Counted from the stretch's first letter, positions 10,803 to 22,419 are shown. The stretch: 64,000 nucleotides of DNA from Aporrectodea caliginosa (GCA_020284085.1 JACEVL010000108.1:956521-1020520); one strand, 5' to 3'. A program made the numbers and translations. The notes: generated from the sequence alone by a model not told the origin.

Positions 10803-10888
10803 AAGTAAGATGTATGTACACCAGCGTGCGGTTATGCAACTGGTATAACAAAGAATATATTTACCCATTTATTTACTTACTTCGAATA
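10803..10888 (+). mobile_element. 3' end of (GTAA/TTAC)-tailed LINE
   Basis: TGTATGTACACCAGCGTGCG followed by GGTTATGCAACTGG, AAAGAATATATTTAC and a TTAC tail. This equals, on the plus strand, the complement of the 3' end at 21029-21110. A TAAG tail precedes it as well. A similar piece lies at 14836-14900. Confidence 0.6.
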
Positions 10889-10889
10889 A

Positions 10890-11100
10890 AGACGTTGCCT
10901 ATAGAATGATTACGTTTACTGGATGCTGGTGATGGGAAGATTAGGCAGCTAGGAAGAGGACTGGAATCCTGAAATGCATAGCTCTCCGTTTAGGTTAGCC
11001 TGATCTGGGTCAGTTACCATCCAGAGTTTAACGACATATTCTGGCTGCCATGGTGTTTACGACGACTTCACCATAGTTTTTTATTTAATGGTGACGAATA
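10890..11100 (+). repeat. module Q, copy 1
   Basis: GACGTTGCCTATAGAATG, GGCAGCTAGGAAGAGGACTG and GTTTAACGACATATTCTGG in the same order as 14925, 20505, 29890 and 40870. Confidence 0.6.
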
Positions 11101-11112
11101 TCTATTATTTGT

Positions 11113-11228
11113 GTGTGTGCTTCCTTTTTAACGACTAGCTGTGTGGTAACATAGACCATTAGCGTCGCCCTCCTCCTTTATCCAGGCTTGGGACTGGCAC
11201 TGTCAGAAAGCGAACAGTGGCGGAGTTA
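11113..11228 (-). mobile_element. short retroposon SR1, copy with 10-bp TSD
   Basis: Nearly identical to 476-584. Direct duplication TATTATTTGT at 11103-11112 and 11229-11238. The sense tail is GTCGTTAAAAAGGAAGC then CACACACA, a different tail on the same body. Confidence 0.85.
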
Positions 11229-11690
11229 TATTATTTGTCTAGGAGCATGAGGATTTATATAACGCCCGGCCATCCGATAGAAAGGTATCTAAATTTCGCA
11301 GTATATATAATTTTTAAAAATGAAGTGTTTAACGACATCTTGTGGTTCTGATTTTTGATAGTTTTAATTTTTTCTGACCATGAAATGAACCCAAATGAAC
11401 CTAAAGTTAGGATATATATTTTCCCAAGATATAGCTGTCGTAGAGGCAAACAGATTATAAAAGTTCATCCATATCGGTTCCAGTCAAAAGCTTTTATGAA
11501 GGAGGAGGGCGACGCTAATGATCGTTGTTATCACTCATTGTAGTTTAACTAAAACTACTACAACTAGGGCAATTGCGTACATTGACAGGTCTGCGTATCG
11601 AAGTCCACGGTCTTAGGGACGAAACAAGATGTCGTTAAACAATTAAATCTACTAAATTAATAAAGAAACAATTTAAACCTTTAATGTACT
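11229..11690 (+). repeat. module R-like repeat and sense SR1 remnant
   Basis: GTGTTTAACGACATCTTGTGG near 11324, a sense-orientation SR1 remnant at 11495-11545 (GGAGGAGGGCGACGCTAATG) and ACAAGATGTCGTTAAAC near 11625. No gene. Confidence 0.45.
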
Positions 11691-11694
11691 AACA

Positions 11695-12045
11695 CCTACT
11701 ATATGATATGGAGTGTGGTACTGTACGGATTAGAGACATGGACAATGAGAAAGAGGATATAAGACGACTGGACGTTTTCCAGATGTGGACATGGAGAAGA
11801 ATGGAGAAAATCAGCTAGACGGAACCTAAAACAATTGAAGAAGTGATGGGAAGAATTGGAGAAGAAAGAGCCCTGATACGCACAATAAGAAAGAGAAAAA
11901 GGAAATGGATCGGACACACGCTGAGAGGAGACTTACTACTAAGAACGGTCATCGAAGGAAAACACAGCTCGAATAACAGATGACTAGAAGAGTCACCACT
12001 GGCAAGGTCCCGCAAACACGAAGAGCAAGTCAGCGAATTCTCATC
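11695..12045 (+). pseudogene. LINE reverse transcriptase C-terminal fragment (endonuclease-RT type)
   Basis: Conceptual translation gives the familiar C-terminal tail of invertebrate endonuclease-reverse transcriptases: RLDVFQMWTWRRMEKIS, an in-frame stop where W is expected, EEVMGRIGEERALIRTIR and RKWIGHTLRGD. The same tail is encoded at 36486-37003 and 39541-39790. Only the region downstream of the RT core is present, so it is dead. Long open frames on the opposite strand here are shadows. Confidence 0.85.
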
Positions 12046-12059
12046 CAGAGCTAGTGGTT

Positions 12060-12500
12060 ACCACATACAGCAGTTTTTCCTGCTTAATAGTATCTTGTGG
12101 TGTCCCACACAGAGGCCATCGACGTCAATAGCAATATAATTTTTAACAGTTAAACCTTAGAACGGTAAATGTTTCCGATGAACTATGATAATAAGGGCAA
12201 AGATGGAAACATCATTGCACTAAGCTGGGAGATCTATATAACGTCGATGATTGTGTTTTAAAGGTGTGTAAAAAGAGCAATTGCTAATATATGCGGGAAC
12301 TGTTGAGGAAAGCATTTACATTAGCATTTACATTATTTTCAACGGGAACTGTTGATCATAAATTATGCTCGAACACTTTATGTGACATTTTTATTCTCAG
12401 ACTTCAGATTAGCTGATTATATAATTAAAATCAGCTGGCCATAAAGAGTGGTCTATAAAGTAATGTCCATAAACAGCACTTATAGTTTCCACTCGACCTA
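12060..12500 (+). repeat. module M, partial copy K
   Basis: The first third of M: TCGACGTCAATAGC near 12118, ATGTTTCCGATGAACTATG near 12170, TTTAAAGGTGTG near 12256 and a CAGCTGGCCATAAAGAG block near 12433. Plus strand. Confidence 0.55.
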
Positions 12501-12654
12501 ACAGAAAGATAGTCAATAAAAGTCTACATTGAGTGATTTTGCAATATTCTAATATCCTAATATGCATTATGCAGGCCTCCCGCTCTCTGGGGTTAATCAG
12601 CTTAAAACTCTACAGTTCGGTTAATTGTTGAGATCCTGAAGTATGGTCAGTAAT

Positions 12655-12783
12655 CTAGCTACATGCGGAATGAGCTGCATTGGTTGTCAATCCGAAGACG
12701 CATTGAGCTTAAGATCCTTTTGCTGATACGTAGCTGTCGGACCGGTTTTGCTTAAAATTAGGCGCTATATAAATATACACTTA
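12655..12783 (+). pseudogene. small LINE C-terminal fragment
   Basis: Encodes MRNELHWLSIRRRIELKILL, the conserved LHWLP-type segment of CR1/L2-like polymerases, then jumps to the 3' motif AGGCGCTATATAAATATACA. The rest of the element is gone. Confidence 0.7.
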
Positions 12784-13742
12784 CAAATTTGATTCCTGCA
12801 GATGCAGAGTTTAACGACGTCTTATGTCTGCTATTGCTGCTGATGTCGTTAGATTTAATTTATATTTTCATTTTCTTTTCTTTCCTATTGTTGGATTACG
12901 ACATCTTGCGGCTGCAAGAGCCGTTGACCATGAAGTAAACGATACAGGCCTTTTTGACGAATGATTGATAGATGACGTTAAAGAAATTATTTATACCGTG
13001 ATATTAATCCATTTTAAAGGTGTCTAACATGACGGATATTAAGTGACTTTATCGATCTGCCTTGGCCGCTGATGTCAACCCTAACTCAACGCATAATTAA
13101 CTCTATCATTGCAATTATTTGTCGTATCGCACGAGGTCTTCGGGTTTCTTTTGCAACCAACAAAGCTATGTAGCAGGAAAATCAATTTACCCATACGCAC
13201 TTAATAGGAATTTTGCAATTTACTAACAGTTTCAAGGTAAAAATAATGGAAAAACTGTGCATACTTCCGATACACCATGTCGCAAGTAATTACACTCTAT
13301 AGGCAATTAACCTCGGGAAAACTGTTTTAAATTTGTGTTATGAGAATATTTTTATTTTGTGCAACAATCAGTTTTCATAATTACGTTCGAACATTTTACA
13401 TTACATTTTCGTTTTCGGATATAATTGGATAACTGACGAAATGTGAGAATAGTCTGTCAATACCACTTTCCAAGATGGCCGCCAAACACAGAAATATGCA
13501 TATTTCAAAACAGAGGTACGTGTAAGCTACAATGACAAATGAACCCTTCACTTTCATAGTTCCGGGGTCAAGGAATCCATTTATCACAGTGAGAATAGTC
13601 TGCCAATACTAATTTACCTCTAAGGGATGGCCGCCATCTTGATTCAATTTATGTAGATAGTTAATGCCGTCACTACCTTTTTCGGGAGTGCCAGCCCAAA
13701 ATGTAGATGAAGAGGAGGGACGACGTCAACTGCAGCCGATGT
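12784..13742 (+). repeat. old repeats with GATGGCCGCC satellite-like pieces
   Basis: GTTTAACGACGTC near 12809, TTTAAAGGTGTCTAACATG near 13013, and 13390-13640 with two GATGGCCGCC blocks and a GGAATCCATTTATCACAGTG block related to the array at 37820-38350. 13685-13740 is an SR1-like/module fragment. No gene. Confidence 0.45.
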
Positions 13743-14372
13743 ATGTCAGTTTTTATCACTTGCGGCGTCTTCGTGCCATTCGACGATCTGTCCCCTCGCT
13801 GATTTTTTCTTCCATGGTTCATGCCTTTGTCTGTTCACGCATTGACTACTGTAACTCATTACTTATAGGCCTACCTAAACTCCGTCTGGCTCCACTTCAA
13901 TCAGTACTTAATGCAGCTGCTCGCTTGATTGTCCGCCTTCCTCGTTTCTCCCATATTTCGACTTTCATGACTGAAAACCTTCATTGGCTTCCTTTAACTG
14001 CTAGGATTCAGTTTAAAATTCTCTTTCTTACGTGTAAAATGTTTTTGGGTCAAGCTCCACGATACCTCTGTGATGTTATCAGACGACCTATCTCAGCTAC
14101 CTCTGGACGTCCTCTCCGCTCTTTAGACCATCACGACCTTCTAGTTCCTCGGTCTCGGACTGCCACAGCACAGCATCGTGCCTATGCTTCTGTTGGCCCT
14201 TTGCTATGGAATGACCTTCCTACTATAACTCGAGCTGTGATGTTATCTGGGGCACTACTGTTTCTGCTCGTTCTCTTAAGACTTTTCTTTTTCGAGGGGC
14301 CCTTCGCACTGGAAGCGCCTCTGATTAGGTTGTACTGTGAGAGGCTCTTTATAAATCCATAAATACAATAGA
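13743..14372 (+). pseudogene. CR1/L2-like LINE, C-terminal half, 5' truncated
   Basis: An open frame encodes about 205 residues of the C-terminal region: FVCSRIDYCNSLL, NAAARLIVRLPRFSHIS, LHWLPLTARIQFKIL, GRPLRSLDHHDLLVPRSRT and VGPLLWNDLP, ending near a GAAGCGCCTCTGATTAGG hairpin arm and AATACAATAG. The element starts in mid-coding sequence (13743) and lacks the RT core. It splits a module block ...GCAGCCG|ATGTCGCTAAAC and is flanked by ATGT (13739-13742, 14373-14376). The frame upstream of 13743 is host repeat read through by chance. Confidence 0.85.
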
Positions 14373-14402
14373 ATGTCGCTAAACACCATTGAAAATACTA
14401 AC

Positions 14403-14530
14403 CCTCTCAGGGTCGTAATCGTAATCGTAATCGTAATCTCCAAACTTCTAAAGCGCCACTCGAAAGCCAAGCGTAGGGCACCAGCTTATTCACGAGCGCT
14501 GCGTCTAGTCAGAGGGGTTGTTCAAAAGAG
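14403..14530 (-). mobile_element. 3' end of (GATTAC)-tailed LINE or SINE
   Basis: On the minus strand: CAGCGCTCGTGAATAAGCTG, GAGTGGCGCTTTAGAAG, then GATTACGATTACGATTAC. The same tail family is at 19028-19168 and 34310-34445. Confidence 0.65.
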
Positions 14531-14619
14531 TAGTCCGAGGGAGACCGAGTCCGGTTTCCAGAGGATCAGAGAGTGTCGATATAAGATCAACGACAAATGA
14601 TGTGGCAGCCGTAAGACAC

Positions 14620-15115
14620 AGCTAAAAAAGCTAAAACGTTTCCACTGAATGATTAACCGTTGCCTTATTTCTGATTTCGTTACCTACCGGAATTGCTCTA
14701 GACTTTTCTAACGAATTTTGAAGTTTAGAGAACGATTGCCGCTGTAGCCGTGTGGACTCTTCTAATGATGCTGCAAAAGATATGCTATTAGAATAGGATG
14801 GGAGGAAAAACAGTTTGAGGAAGATGTAAGTCAGAAAGATGCATGTACACCAGAGTTCGGTTATGCAATTGATAAAATTGTATAATTGTTACTGACTTAA
14901 TATAAACACCTATAGTGTGATAACGTCGCCTATAAATTGATCGCATTGACTGGACACCGTTGATGAGAAGATCAGGCAGCGGGGGAAGAGGACTGGCCTC
15001 CTCAAACGTATCCCTCCCTGTCTAGGTTAGCTTCATCTGGGTCAGCTAGTATCGATAGTTTAAAGACACACTGTGACTGCTATCATGGCCGTTTGCGACG
15101 ATTTAAGCTTATCCA
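14620..15115 (+). repeat. modules T and Q, copy 2
   Basis: AACCGTTGCCTTATTTCTG near 14656 (as at 20346 and 40726), then GATAACGTCGCCTATAAATTG near 14920 and TGACTGCTATCATGGCCG near 15073. A LINE 3' remnant at 14836-14900. No gene. Confidence 0.5.
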
Positions 15116-15164
15116 TGATAATTATTATTTTACAAAGAAATTACGGTTACTAGAAGCAGTATAA

Positions 15165-15275
15165 GTTTCAGTTTAACGACACTGTGATAACAAAGATCAT
15201 TAGCGTCATCCTCCTCCTCCTTCATCCAGTCTTGGGACTGGCACTGCCTGGCGCTAGAGCACGAACGTGCAGTGA
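15165..15275 (-). mobile_element. old SR1-type retroposon
   Basis: GTTTAACGACACTGTGATAAC followed by CCAGTCTTGGGACTGGCAC; diverged from the young copies. An analogous copy is at 33775-33870. Confidence 0.5.
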
Positions 15276-15359
15276 CGGAGTTATAACAGTTACCGATACC
15301 GTCGACTACAATTTATAGCAGAAGACACATTTTATTAGACTTATTCAAATTTAAAATCA

Positions 15360-15740
15360 TATTACATCTATTAAACTGAAGTTTAATGATATCTTACTTC
15401 ATCAACAGCGGCCGTTGATGTCGATATGAATTAAATGTTTGCATATTTTGACCGTAGAACGGAAAATGTTTCCTGTACGCAACAAGGACCTTTAGAAGGT
15501 GACTATTTCACGAGCTTGGCGCTGGGAAAATAAATGACGTTGGAGAAAGTGTTTTAATGGTGTTTTGCGAGAGTATTTATATTATGGTAAGTTTTTATCT
15601 TGTTCTCGAATACTTTACATTGCATTTTAATTCTCAGACTGCAGATTAAACTAGTTATATATAATCAGCTGGTCATAGCCAGTCTCGTATAAAATATTTA
15701 ATGTTCATTAACAGCACTTATATAGTTTCCATTTTGGCCC
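15360..15740 (+). repeat. module M, partial copy L
   Basis: CAACAGCGGCCGTTGATGTC near 15404, ATGTTTCCTGTACGC near 15466, TTTTAATGGTGTTTT near 15552 and AATCAGCTGGTCATAG near 15664. Plus strand. Confidence 0.55.
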
Positions 15741-16581
15741 GACTATTATTATTGGTGATATTGTAATCGTGTGTTATGGTGTCTACTTCAAACTGTGTGT
15801 TTCAATTCGTATTATCGAACATGCTGCTTATCTGCACGGTAACTTGGGAAGTACTGCCTGCGATTGGCTGTTTTAGTCTTATATAAGTGCACTGAAGGAG
15901 TTTAAGAGGTGTCTAGGAGGCACTTGGTATTTATGTACGGCAATAAGGTTTTCATGACATCTTACAACAGTATAAGTAGCATAGTTTAGAAATATGGTTA
16001 CTGACAAAATCCGTCAACGTATCGCACATTTTATTTATTACGAATAAACGTTGACTCTTTATTCTTAATTGACATAATTTCTTTTCTTTTGCTTCACGCG
16101 CCACAAATTCGACATTATCTAATCTTTTCTTGTCTTGCTTTTCCAAATTTTATCTTATCATTTGCTTCCTCCAAAAATTCTATAATTTAACAGGTTTTAA
16201 AGAACGTTTAGGCCTTACAAAACAGCTTTTTGTGTGCATCGAGACTAGTTTTGCCAGTCCTGAACCTGTGTAAAGGAAGAGGGTGACGCAAATCATCGTT
16301 TTTCTTTCGACAAGGCGCTGTTAAACAAGAAATTAAAGAACCAAACAGATTGTGTTCTTTACGGTTTAAGGTAAGTACTGCAGTATACAAGCACGGCAGC
16401 CATGGAATGTAGTTAAACGGTATATACTGCAACGCTCTCAAAAGACAGATTTAAAACGCTCTCTAAGAACATAATAGTTCTTCGCACGCCATAGTGTAAC
16501 GTCAAACGTTGTTCAAATCTTTAAATTAATGAGATGTCCTTGCGGCCTAAAATATTCAGAAATTTCAGTTCCTCACTCTTC
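15741..16581 (+). repeat. module W, copy 1
   Basis: Matches 48700-49230 in order: ATTCGACATTATCTAATC near 16107, a sense SR1 remnant at 16240-16330, and GCACGGCAGCCATGGAATG near 16392. No gene. Confidence 0.45.
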
Positions 16582-16589
16582 CTCAAACT

Positions 16590-18007
16590 CAGAGCCGTTT
16601 TAAGGAGTTTGGGGGCCCTAGGCACAACCTCTAACCTTAAACGTAATCCGATTTCCGCCTCAACCTCTCAGTCTCAGATAGGGCCTATAAAAATTATATT
16701 GTATTAATGCATTGCGTGTGCATATGTGGCATTTTGTTAAATTTATTGATATAGGTCTAGTACTAAACTCCTAACACAGCTAACACCATGGGCGTTCGCA
16801 GGAATGTTTTACGGGGAAAAATTTTTAAGGGGGAAAAGTTTTGAATTCTTGGTACGGAGGACTAACAAAGGTCCCGAAAGCAACCTATCACGTAACCCTC
16901 ATTACTCGCTCCCGCGATTAGTATAGAGGGTATGGAGCGGATCTCAACAGCTGCTAGCACTTCTTGAAGCATTTGACATGATATGGCGCCTATTTTTGTT
17001 AGCGTTCTTGGATCCGTTTTAAGCTATATCTGAAAGTTTATTTCAAAAACAAACTGTTAAAAGTGTCAATGTTTTTATATTTTTTAAATTTTCAGGTTTA
17101 TCTTTATTAGTTTGAATAATAAATAAAGCTGTCGAAAAATCATAGCCATTCATTGTTAAAACTAAGATCATAATTAATTGTTTAATATTTGCAAAATCCA
17201 GGGGCAAATGCCCCTTTGCCCCTCCCGATGCCCATGGCTAGCACAGCAATCTTTGTAGGCCTATTACAAATATAAAATAGAAATTTAGTTTAACATAGGC
17301 TACGTTAAAGTTCTTATTGTTAAAAATGGCAAATCGGAGATAAGCTAACAAACAATCACAGTCTGCATAATAGAAAGGGTAGAAACTATCAAAATAACTT
17401 AACGTTAATATATTGGATGTGGCAATGAAGTGACAACAACAGCAGTTTTAGATTTTGTTAACTTAAATAAGTTTGCCAAGTTCACTACCGAGTAGGCCTA
17501 CCGACATGACGACATCTAGTGAGAAATTTAATTACGCTTTGTTGTAATTTAAAATTTTAAACATTTTGGAAATGACTAGATTAGAGGACTGGGAGAGGAT
17601 TCATATTTACTTACCAAAACATAAAAAAATCTTTGATAGCGTAATCAGCGTTGTAGAAAGCAGACGAAAGAAAGCAAAAATATATAAAATTTATATTTGG
17701 CGCACAGCTTATTTAATAAGCGCCATGCATTAAAATTATTGATTTATTTCAGTCTAACTTCTCTAGCGTTCTGCACAGACTGCGCTTATTACCAATAATT
17801 ATATTCATTTAACTAAAAAACGTATGTTTACAGATGTTTTATTGATCTAACTTTGCAGAATTGTTGGAACTTTATTGTTGAGTAATATTTATCGTATTGT
17901 TATTACATGGTCGCGATGTAGTTTTGTTTTTGGGTTGCCGCGGGGCCCCTCTGTTTCACGGGGCCCTAGGCACGTGCCTCGCGTGCCTAGGCCTTAAAAC
18001 GGCACTG
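16590..18007. mobile_element. non-autonomous hAT element (1418 bp)
   Basis: Termini CAGAGCCGTTTTAAGG (left) and the complement CAGTGCCGTTTTAAGG (right), each followed inward by a CCTAGGCAC block. Flanked by perfect 8-bp duplications CTCAAACT at 16582-16589 and 18008-18015, the hAT signature. Carries another element at 16787-17236. No transposase frame; the open frame starting near 17897 reads across the right end and is not a gene. Confidence 0.88.
16787..17236. mobile_element. nested hAT-like MITE (450 bp)
   Basis: Ends CATGGGCGTTCG and the complement CATGGGCATCGGGAGG. Flanked by GCTAACAC (16779-16786) and GCTAGCAC (17237-17244), 7 of 8 matching. Inserted after the outer hAT element. Confidence 0.8.
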
Positions 18008-18015
18008 CTCAAACT

Positions 18016-19027
18016 GTCAGAGTGTAGGCTACTTGAACCGATGAGTAAAATTTCAGGCATTGCAATGAAGGCGTGTGTAGATGACTTAATCTCTGAAATT
18101 CATGCTAAACACTCCAGACAAGTCGACTGCAAACTGCGTCAGGCCCTGTTTTATTGTAGTCGTAACTGTAATCACGAGATTTGTACAACGCCAAAAAAGC
18201 AAAGTCACTGGGACCAGATAAAGCTGTAGCAATAGTCTTATGGCGTTGGTGTAAAACATATCTTAGTATTGTCTTAGGGCTTTGAGATTTGTTAATCTAG
18301 TTATTGTTTGGCTGGTTATTCACGACTTTGTGTCATAACAATAAATGATTGGTGTCGTTCTCCGTTGTATCCAAGCATAGGACTGGCACCACCTGGGAGT
18401 CGCAATATACCTGAGCACGGGATTAAATGCCTCATAAATTATTACTTCGTGTTTTAAGATCACACGATCTCTTGCGTTCTAATCGAGCTGTCTAGATGCC
18501 AACCACGGAATTGGTAATTTTGCGCAATTGCCTTATTTATATTACGGATAATCACCTAAGTAATGGTGTCTACAGAACATGTTCAATTTAAGTGGTTTCT
18601 TTTGTTTACCGATATCGTATGGCTGCAAGGGAAATTTCTGCCCCTATTTTACCTTTTATTAATTCTGTAGTAGAGAATTAACTTGTTGCTCATTCAAAAT
18701 GAAGTGGCGCACTAAGATTCATTGAATACCATCGTGTTGTATTGTATTGTATTGTATTGCAATCAGGTAATCTAATAATAGCCATTTTTCTGAGCGTACA
18801 TGTAGGCTTATGTATTTCAGTTCGCATACCGATGCTAGATTATTTAATATATTTAAATCTCGTACTTTTGCAGTGCCAGTCCCAAACCTGGATGAAGGAG
18901 TAAGGCGACACACATGATCTTTGTTATCAGACACTGTCGTTAAACTGAAGCTATTTGCCTTTTCGCCATATCATTATCCATAGTAACACGAGGAGTATAA
19001 TTATGCTATTTACGTACTAGAATTTCG
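18016..19027 (+). repeat. repeat mosaic, two old SR1 copies
   Basis: SR1 remnants at about 18310-18400 (minus) and 18868-18945 (plus; CAGTCCCAAACCTGGATGAAG to GTCGTTAAAC). A (TATTG)n run at 18734-18762 may be a LINE tail in reverse. No gene seen. Confidence 0.45.
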
Positions 19028-19168
19028 TAGTTGTACGACCCAGATGAACAGTTCCGCAAGCGCCTGAAAACCTCCCTTTACCAGTGAAGAGACTGGCTCG
19101 GGTCGGTGAGCGCCTCGTTTTTGAGTGGCGCTATATAAATGCTTGATTACGATTACGATTACGAACTA
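19028..19168 (+). mobile_element. LINE 3' end with (GATTAC)n tail
   Basis: FRKRLKTSLYQ-type C-terminal codons, then GAGCGCCTCGTTTTTGAG, TGGCGCTATATAAATGC and GATTACGATTACGATTAC. Confidence 0.7.
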
Positions 19169-19184
19169 AAATTGTGTCTTAATC

Positions 19185-19650
19185 GGTGTCCAATTGGTCA
19201 GCGTGTTTGTCTTGTATCACGGACAGTAAGGGGGCTCGATCCTACTCCACTGAAACAGTTGCTGTGTATGGACCTTGAGCAAATCCTTCACTCATAAATG
19301 CTCATCGATTGATGATTGGCAATGAGACAGTGGCATTAAATAAATGCATAATAACAATTATAATAATTATGCGGTTTTACATCAGGTCAGGACAATAACT
19401 ATTCTAATAAAACGATGACTTCTATAGCGCCGTTAGACTTCAGCTGATAATCATTCAAATCTTATACTGTGATTGCGTCGTTTGGGTTATCGACTCAAGT
19501 AACCTGAACGATTGAGCTACAAACTCTTTCGTTTGTCAGTGGTTAAGACTCACTCTACATAACGCTTAGTGTGTCACTCAGATAGTTAATATAGAGCCTT
19601 TAAAGCCTCTGAAAGCTCCGATATTACCCTACCATTTTTACCCTACCTGT
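19185..19650 (+). repeat. module P, copy 2, with tRNA-derived SINE
   Basis: A box TGGTCAGCGTG at 19195-19205, B box GGCTCGATCC at 19233-19242, then GGACCTTGAGCAAATCC and the tail AATAAATGCATAATAAC. The remainder (TGAACGATTGAGCTAC, TCGTTTGTCAGTGG) parallels 10300-10590. This is the better preserved SINE head of the three copies. Confidence 0.7.
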
Positions 19651-20500
19651 GGTAGTGCCAGTCCCATGATTAGAGAAAGAAGGAGGGCGACGCTAATGAT
19701 CGTTGTTATGGCACAGTGCCATGAAACAGTAACTAACCGACCGACCGATTTTAAATTTATTAAAATTCCGAATGAAAGGCAAACTTCAACAACCCTGGCA
19801 ACCGTTAGATGTCGCAAAACACTGGATGAAACAGTTATCCAATTAGACACCCTTAAAACGCCCCAGCAGATGTTATAATTATTACGTACAGCTCGACGTT
19901 TTAATGCTAGGCGCTAACTAAACGTTGACATTTTCATGTTTGACACTGGTCCAACTGATATTTTAGTTAATTAATTCTAACACTGCAATTTTTGGTTTGT
20001 GCCAGCCCCAAGTGATAAAGAAGAGGAGAGACGTCAAAGGCCTTGGCAGCCGTAAGATGTCGCTAAACACATTAGAAAATACTACCGCTTCTAAGAGTTG
20101 GTGTTAGGTCATCGTCAATTGCTATGATATCACTAGACGCTGGAAACTGCTATCGCTGCTTGGTTTGTTTTATAGTATAATCGTCATGTAGCTGAAATGG
20201 CAGCATTGATGTCGAGGTTCAAATCCCTGTAAGGGAAAAAGATATTTCAACACTTCACCAGTCTAGTTCAATGCGGTCTGTCAGATATTTGGTGATGTTG
20301 GGGTCTTTAAACTTAAAACTCACAAGTATAAACATGGATTAACAACCGTTGCCTCATTTCTGGTTTACTTGCCTAATGGTCTACGTCTGGACTTTTCCTA
20401 CTAAGGACGAATTCTGGAGAGTTGTTTCAGCTGAATGCGGATATGGTGTACACTCTTGTAACGATACTAAAAGAGATAATTGTGATATTATAATAAATTC
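19651..20500 (+). repeat. SR1 remnants and module T
   Basis: Sense SR1 remnants at 19650-19720 (GGAGGGCGACGCTAATG) and 19995-20070, then module T (GATATTTCAACACTTCACC near 20240; ACAACCGTTGCCTCATTTC near 20342), shared with 40600-40870. No gene. Confidence 0.5.
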
Positions 20501-20504
20501 ATCT

Positions 20505-20945
20505 GTAACGACGTCGCCTATGAAATGGTTGCGTTCATTGATGGGAAGAACAGACAGCGAGGAAGAGGACTGGAATCCTCAAACGCATCGCTTCCTGTCT
20601 ATGTTAGCTAGATCTGCGTCAGAGTATAACGACATCTTGTGGCTGTCATGACCGTTTACAACGATTTCACCGTAGATATTAAGAGGGTTAAGAGTTATTA
20701 TTATTTATAAAGGCATGCGGATTTATATATCGCCTGGAAATCCGATAAAAAGGTGTCTAAATTGTGCAGTATATCATTTGAAAAATCGTCTGACATCTTG
20801 TGTCTGAGAGGACCGTTGACGTCACTATTATTTACCTTTTTTCCGGAAAGGTATCTGAGCTCTGCTTATCGAAATAGGTATGCGTTGGTAGTTTCCGTTT
20901 AACAACATCGTGAAAGAAAAGTTGACCAACGTTTTTTGGACATGT
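20505..20945 (+). repeat. modules Q and R
   Basis: ACGTCGCCTATGAAATGG near 20512, ACAGCGAGGAAGAGGACTGG near 20553, ATAACGACATCTTGTGGCTG near 20626, then R (GAGAGGACCGTTGACGTC near 20804). Same order as 40870-41290. Confidence 0.6.
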
Positions 20946-21028
20946 GCTGAAGTAATTCTTGCGTTTTTGATTGTTTAAAGCAAGTTCATGCAACGACAAT
21001 TAACGTCGGAGGATTCCTGTATATTTAA

Positions 21029-21640
21029 GTAAGTAAAGTAAGTAAGTATATTCTTTATTCAACCAATTGCATATCCGCACTTTGGTGTACATACATTTAT
21101 ACAGAGTATAACATTCTTATTATAAACGATCTGCGTGAGAGATTGTCCGCTTGTGGAATAAAACGGTCATGTAATCTCGGGCGCAGGGTGTAGGGGAGCG
21201 GCTTTTTGGGGGGGAAGTAGCCCATGGAGTACATGTCCCGGGTTTCCTAGGACCGCAGAGAAAAGGCGTGAGTCAGCAGTGTCACAAAGATTTTCAAAAG
21301 ATGGACTGTCCTCTGGCAGGTACCGCAGACGAATCAGACGCCGCATCGCCGACTGAAGGCGGTTCTTTTCTTGTTGCTCTGCAAACCCCCACCAAGCCGG
21401 AACAGCATAGAGCATTCGGGCCACCGTTGTAGCACGAACCATGTCGTATAGCATAGGGCCTGAAAGACCATTCGCCACGAGGATGCGCAAGGCATACAGA
21501 TTGTCTGGCCTGACAACATATACGGGTGATGTGTGACTCGAAACTCAAAGCTTCATTCATTGTAACACCCAAGATGACCATACTGGAGACCCTTGTCAGT
21601 CCCGGAGTAGTAATCGGAACCGCGTCACGTCCAGCACGGC
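21029..21640 (-). pseudogene. LINE RT C-terminal fragment with (GTAA)n tail
   Basis: Minus-strand frames encode NGLSGPMLYDMVRATTVARM, then RLQSAMRRLIRLRYLPEDSP and NPGHVLHGLLPP, the C-terminal region of an RT family that is also at 61582-62232. At least one frameshift separates the two main frames (21294-21581 and 21167-21490). The 3' end on this strand carries CAACCGCAC-like and GAATATACTTACTTAC sequence. No RT core. Confidence 0.8.
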
Positions 21641-22419
21641 AATGATGATAGATGTCTTCACGTTAGCTTACTTACTTATTGTATTGTGTTGCATAAATTC
21701 GTGACCTCGTCCGTTTTGTTGCAGTTGACAGCATCTGATCAAGTTTGCATGAAATATATAATTTCGTTTATTGAAAATAGAAAGTTGACAGACCGCAACT
21801 TTTCACATAGAAGAAAAACAGAGAAAATAGATATGTAAAGAAATGTAAAGAGGGAGATGGAAAGAAGGGAGAGAGGAAAAAAGAGGGAATTTGGCGTCGA
21901 TGGAATCGGGGAGTGTTCACCATCACTTTGTGGGACAAAGTTACGTCCTTTCCAAATGATTATTTGCTTAAATATTGTTGCCTCCCTCGTCGAGTGCGCC
22001 ATCTATGAACCGCCTGCGCCATCTGTTGACGGGAGTTTTCGTTTTATGTGGAATAGGATCGACGTTGGTCTTTGGAATGACATCGACCGATAGTCACAGG
22101 TGGAGCTTAGATTTACCAAAAGGCAGGTAATGAATCCCTGCTGTTCGTGCAACCGGTGGCTTGAGAAATAGCCAGCGTGTGCAGCTGTGGACGCTATCGT
22201 CTGTCATCGCTCCAACACTATCGTCGCTGCTTCAACCATGTAGACTTTGAACTTGATGCTATCTGTCAACTAAGGATGAGAATCCGTTGGTTGGATCCAC
22301 GTGTGTGCGTGGGCCCATCACCGGTGACTTCTCTTGTTTATATGTTCATTGATTGGACGCTATCGCCTAATGAATTAATTTCCTTAATGAAAATTAACAT
22401 GCAAACTGGCGCAGACATC

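Noticed and set aside
10457..10868. Several overlapping frames of 69-129 codons on both strands
   Set aside because: All are translations of the (GGA)n repeat (poly-Glu, Gly, Ser, Pro).
13664..13742. N-terminal part of the 232-codon frame as part of the LINE protein
   Set aside because: This part is host repeat upstream of the 5' truncation point; homology starts at 13743.
17897..18229. 110-codon plus-strand frame
   Set aside because: It begins inside the hAT element and crosses its right terminus and target duplication, so it is chance.
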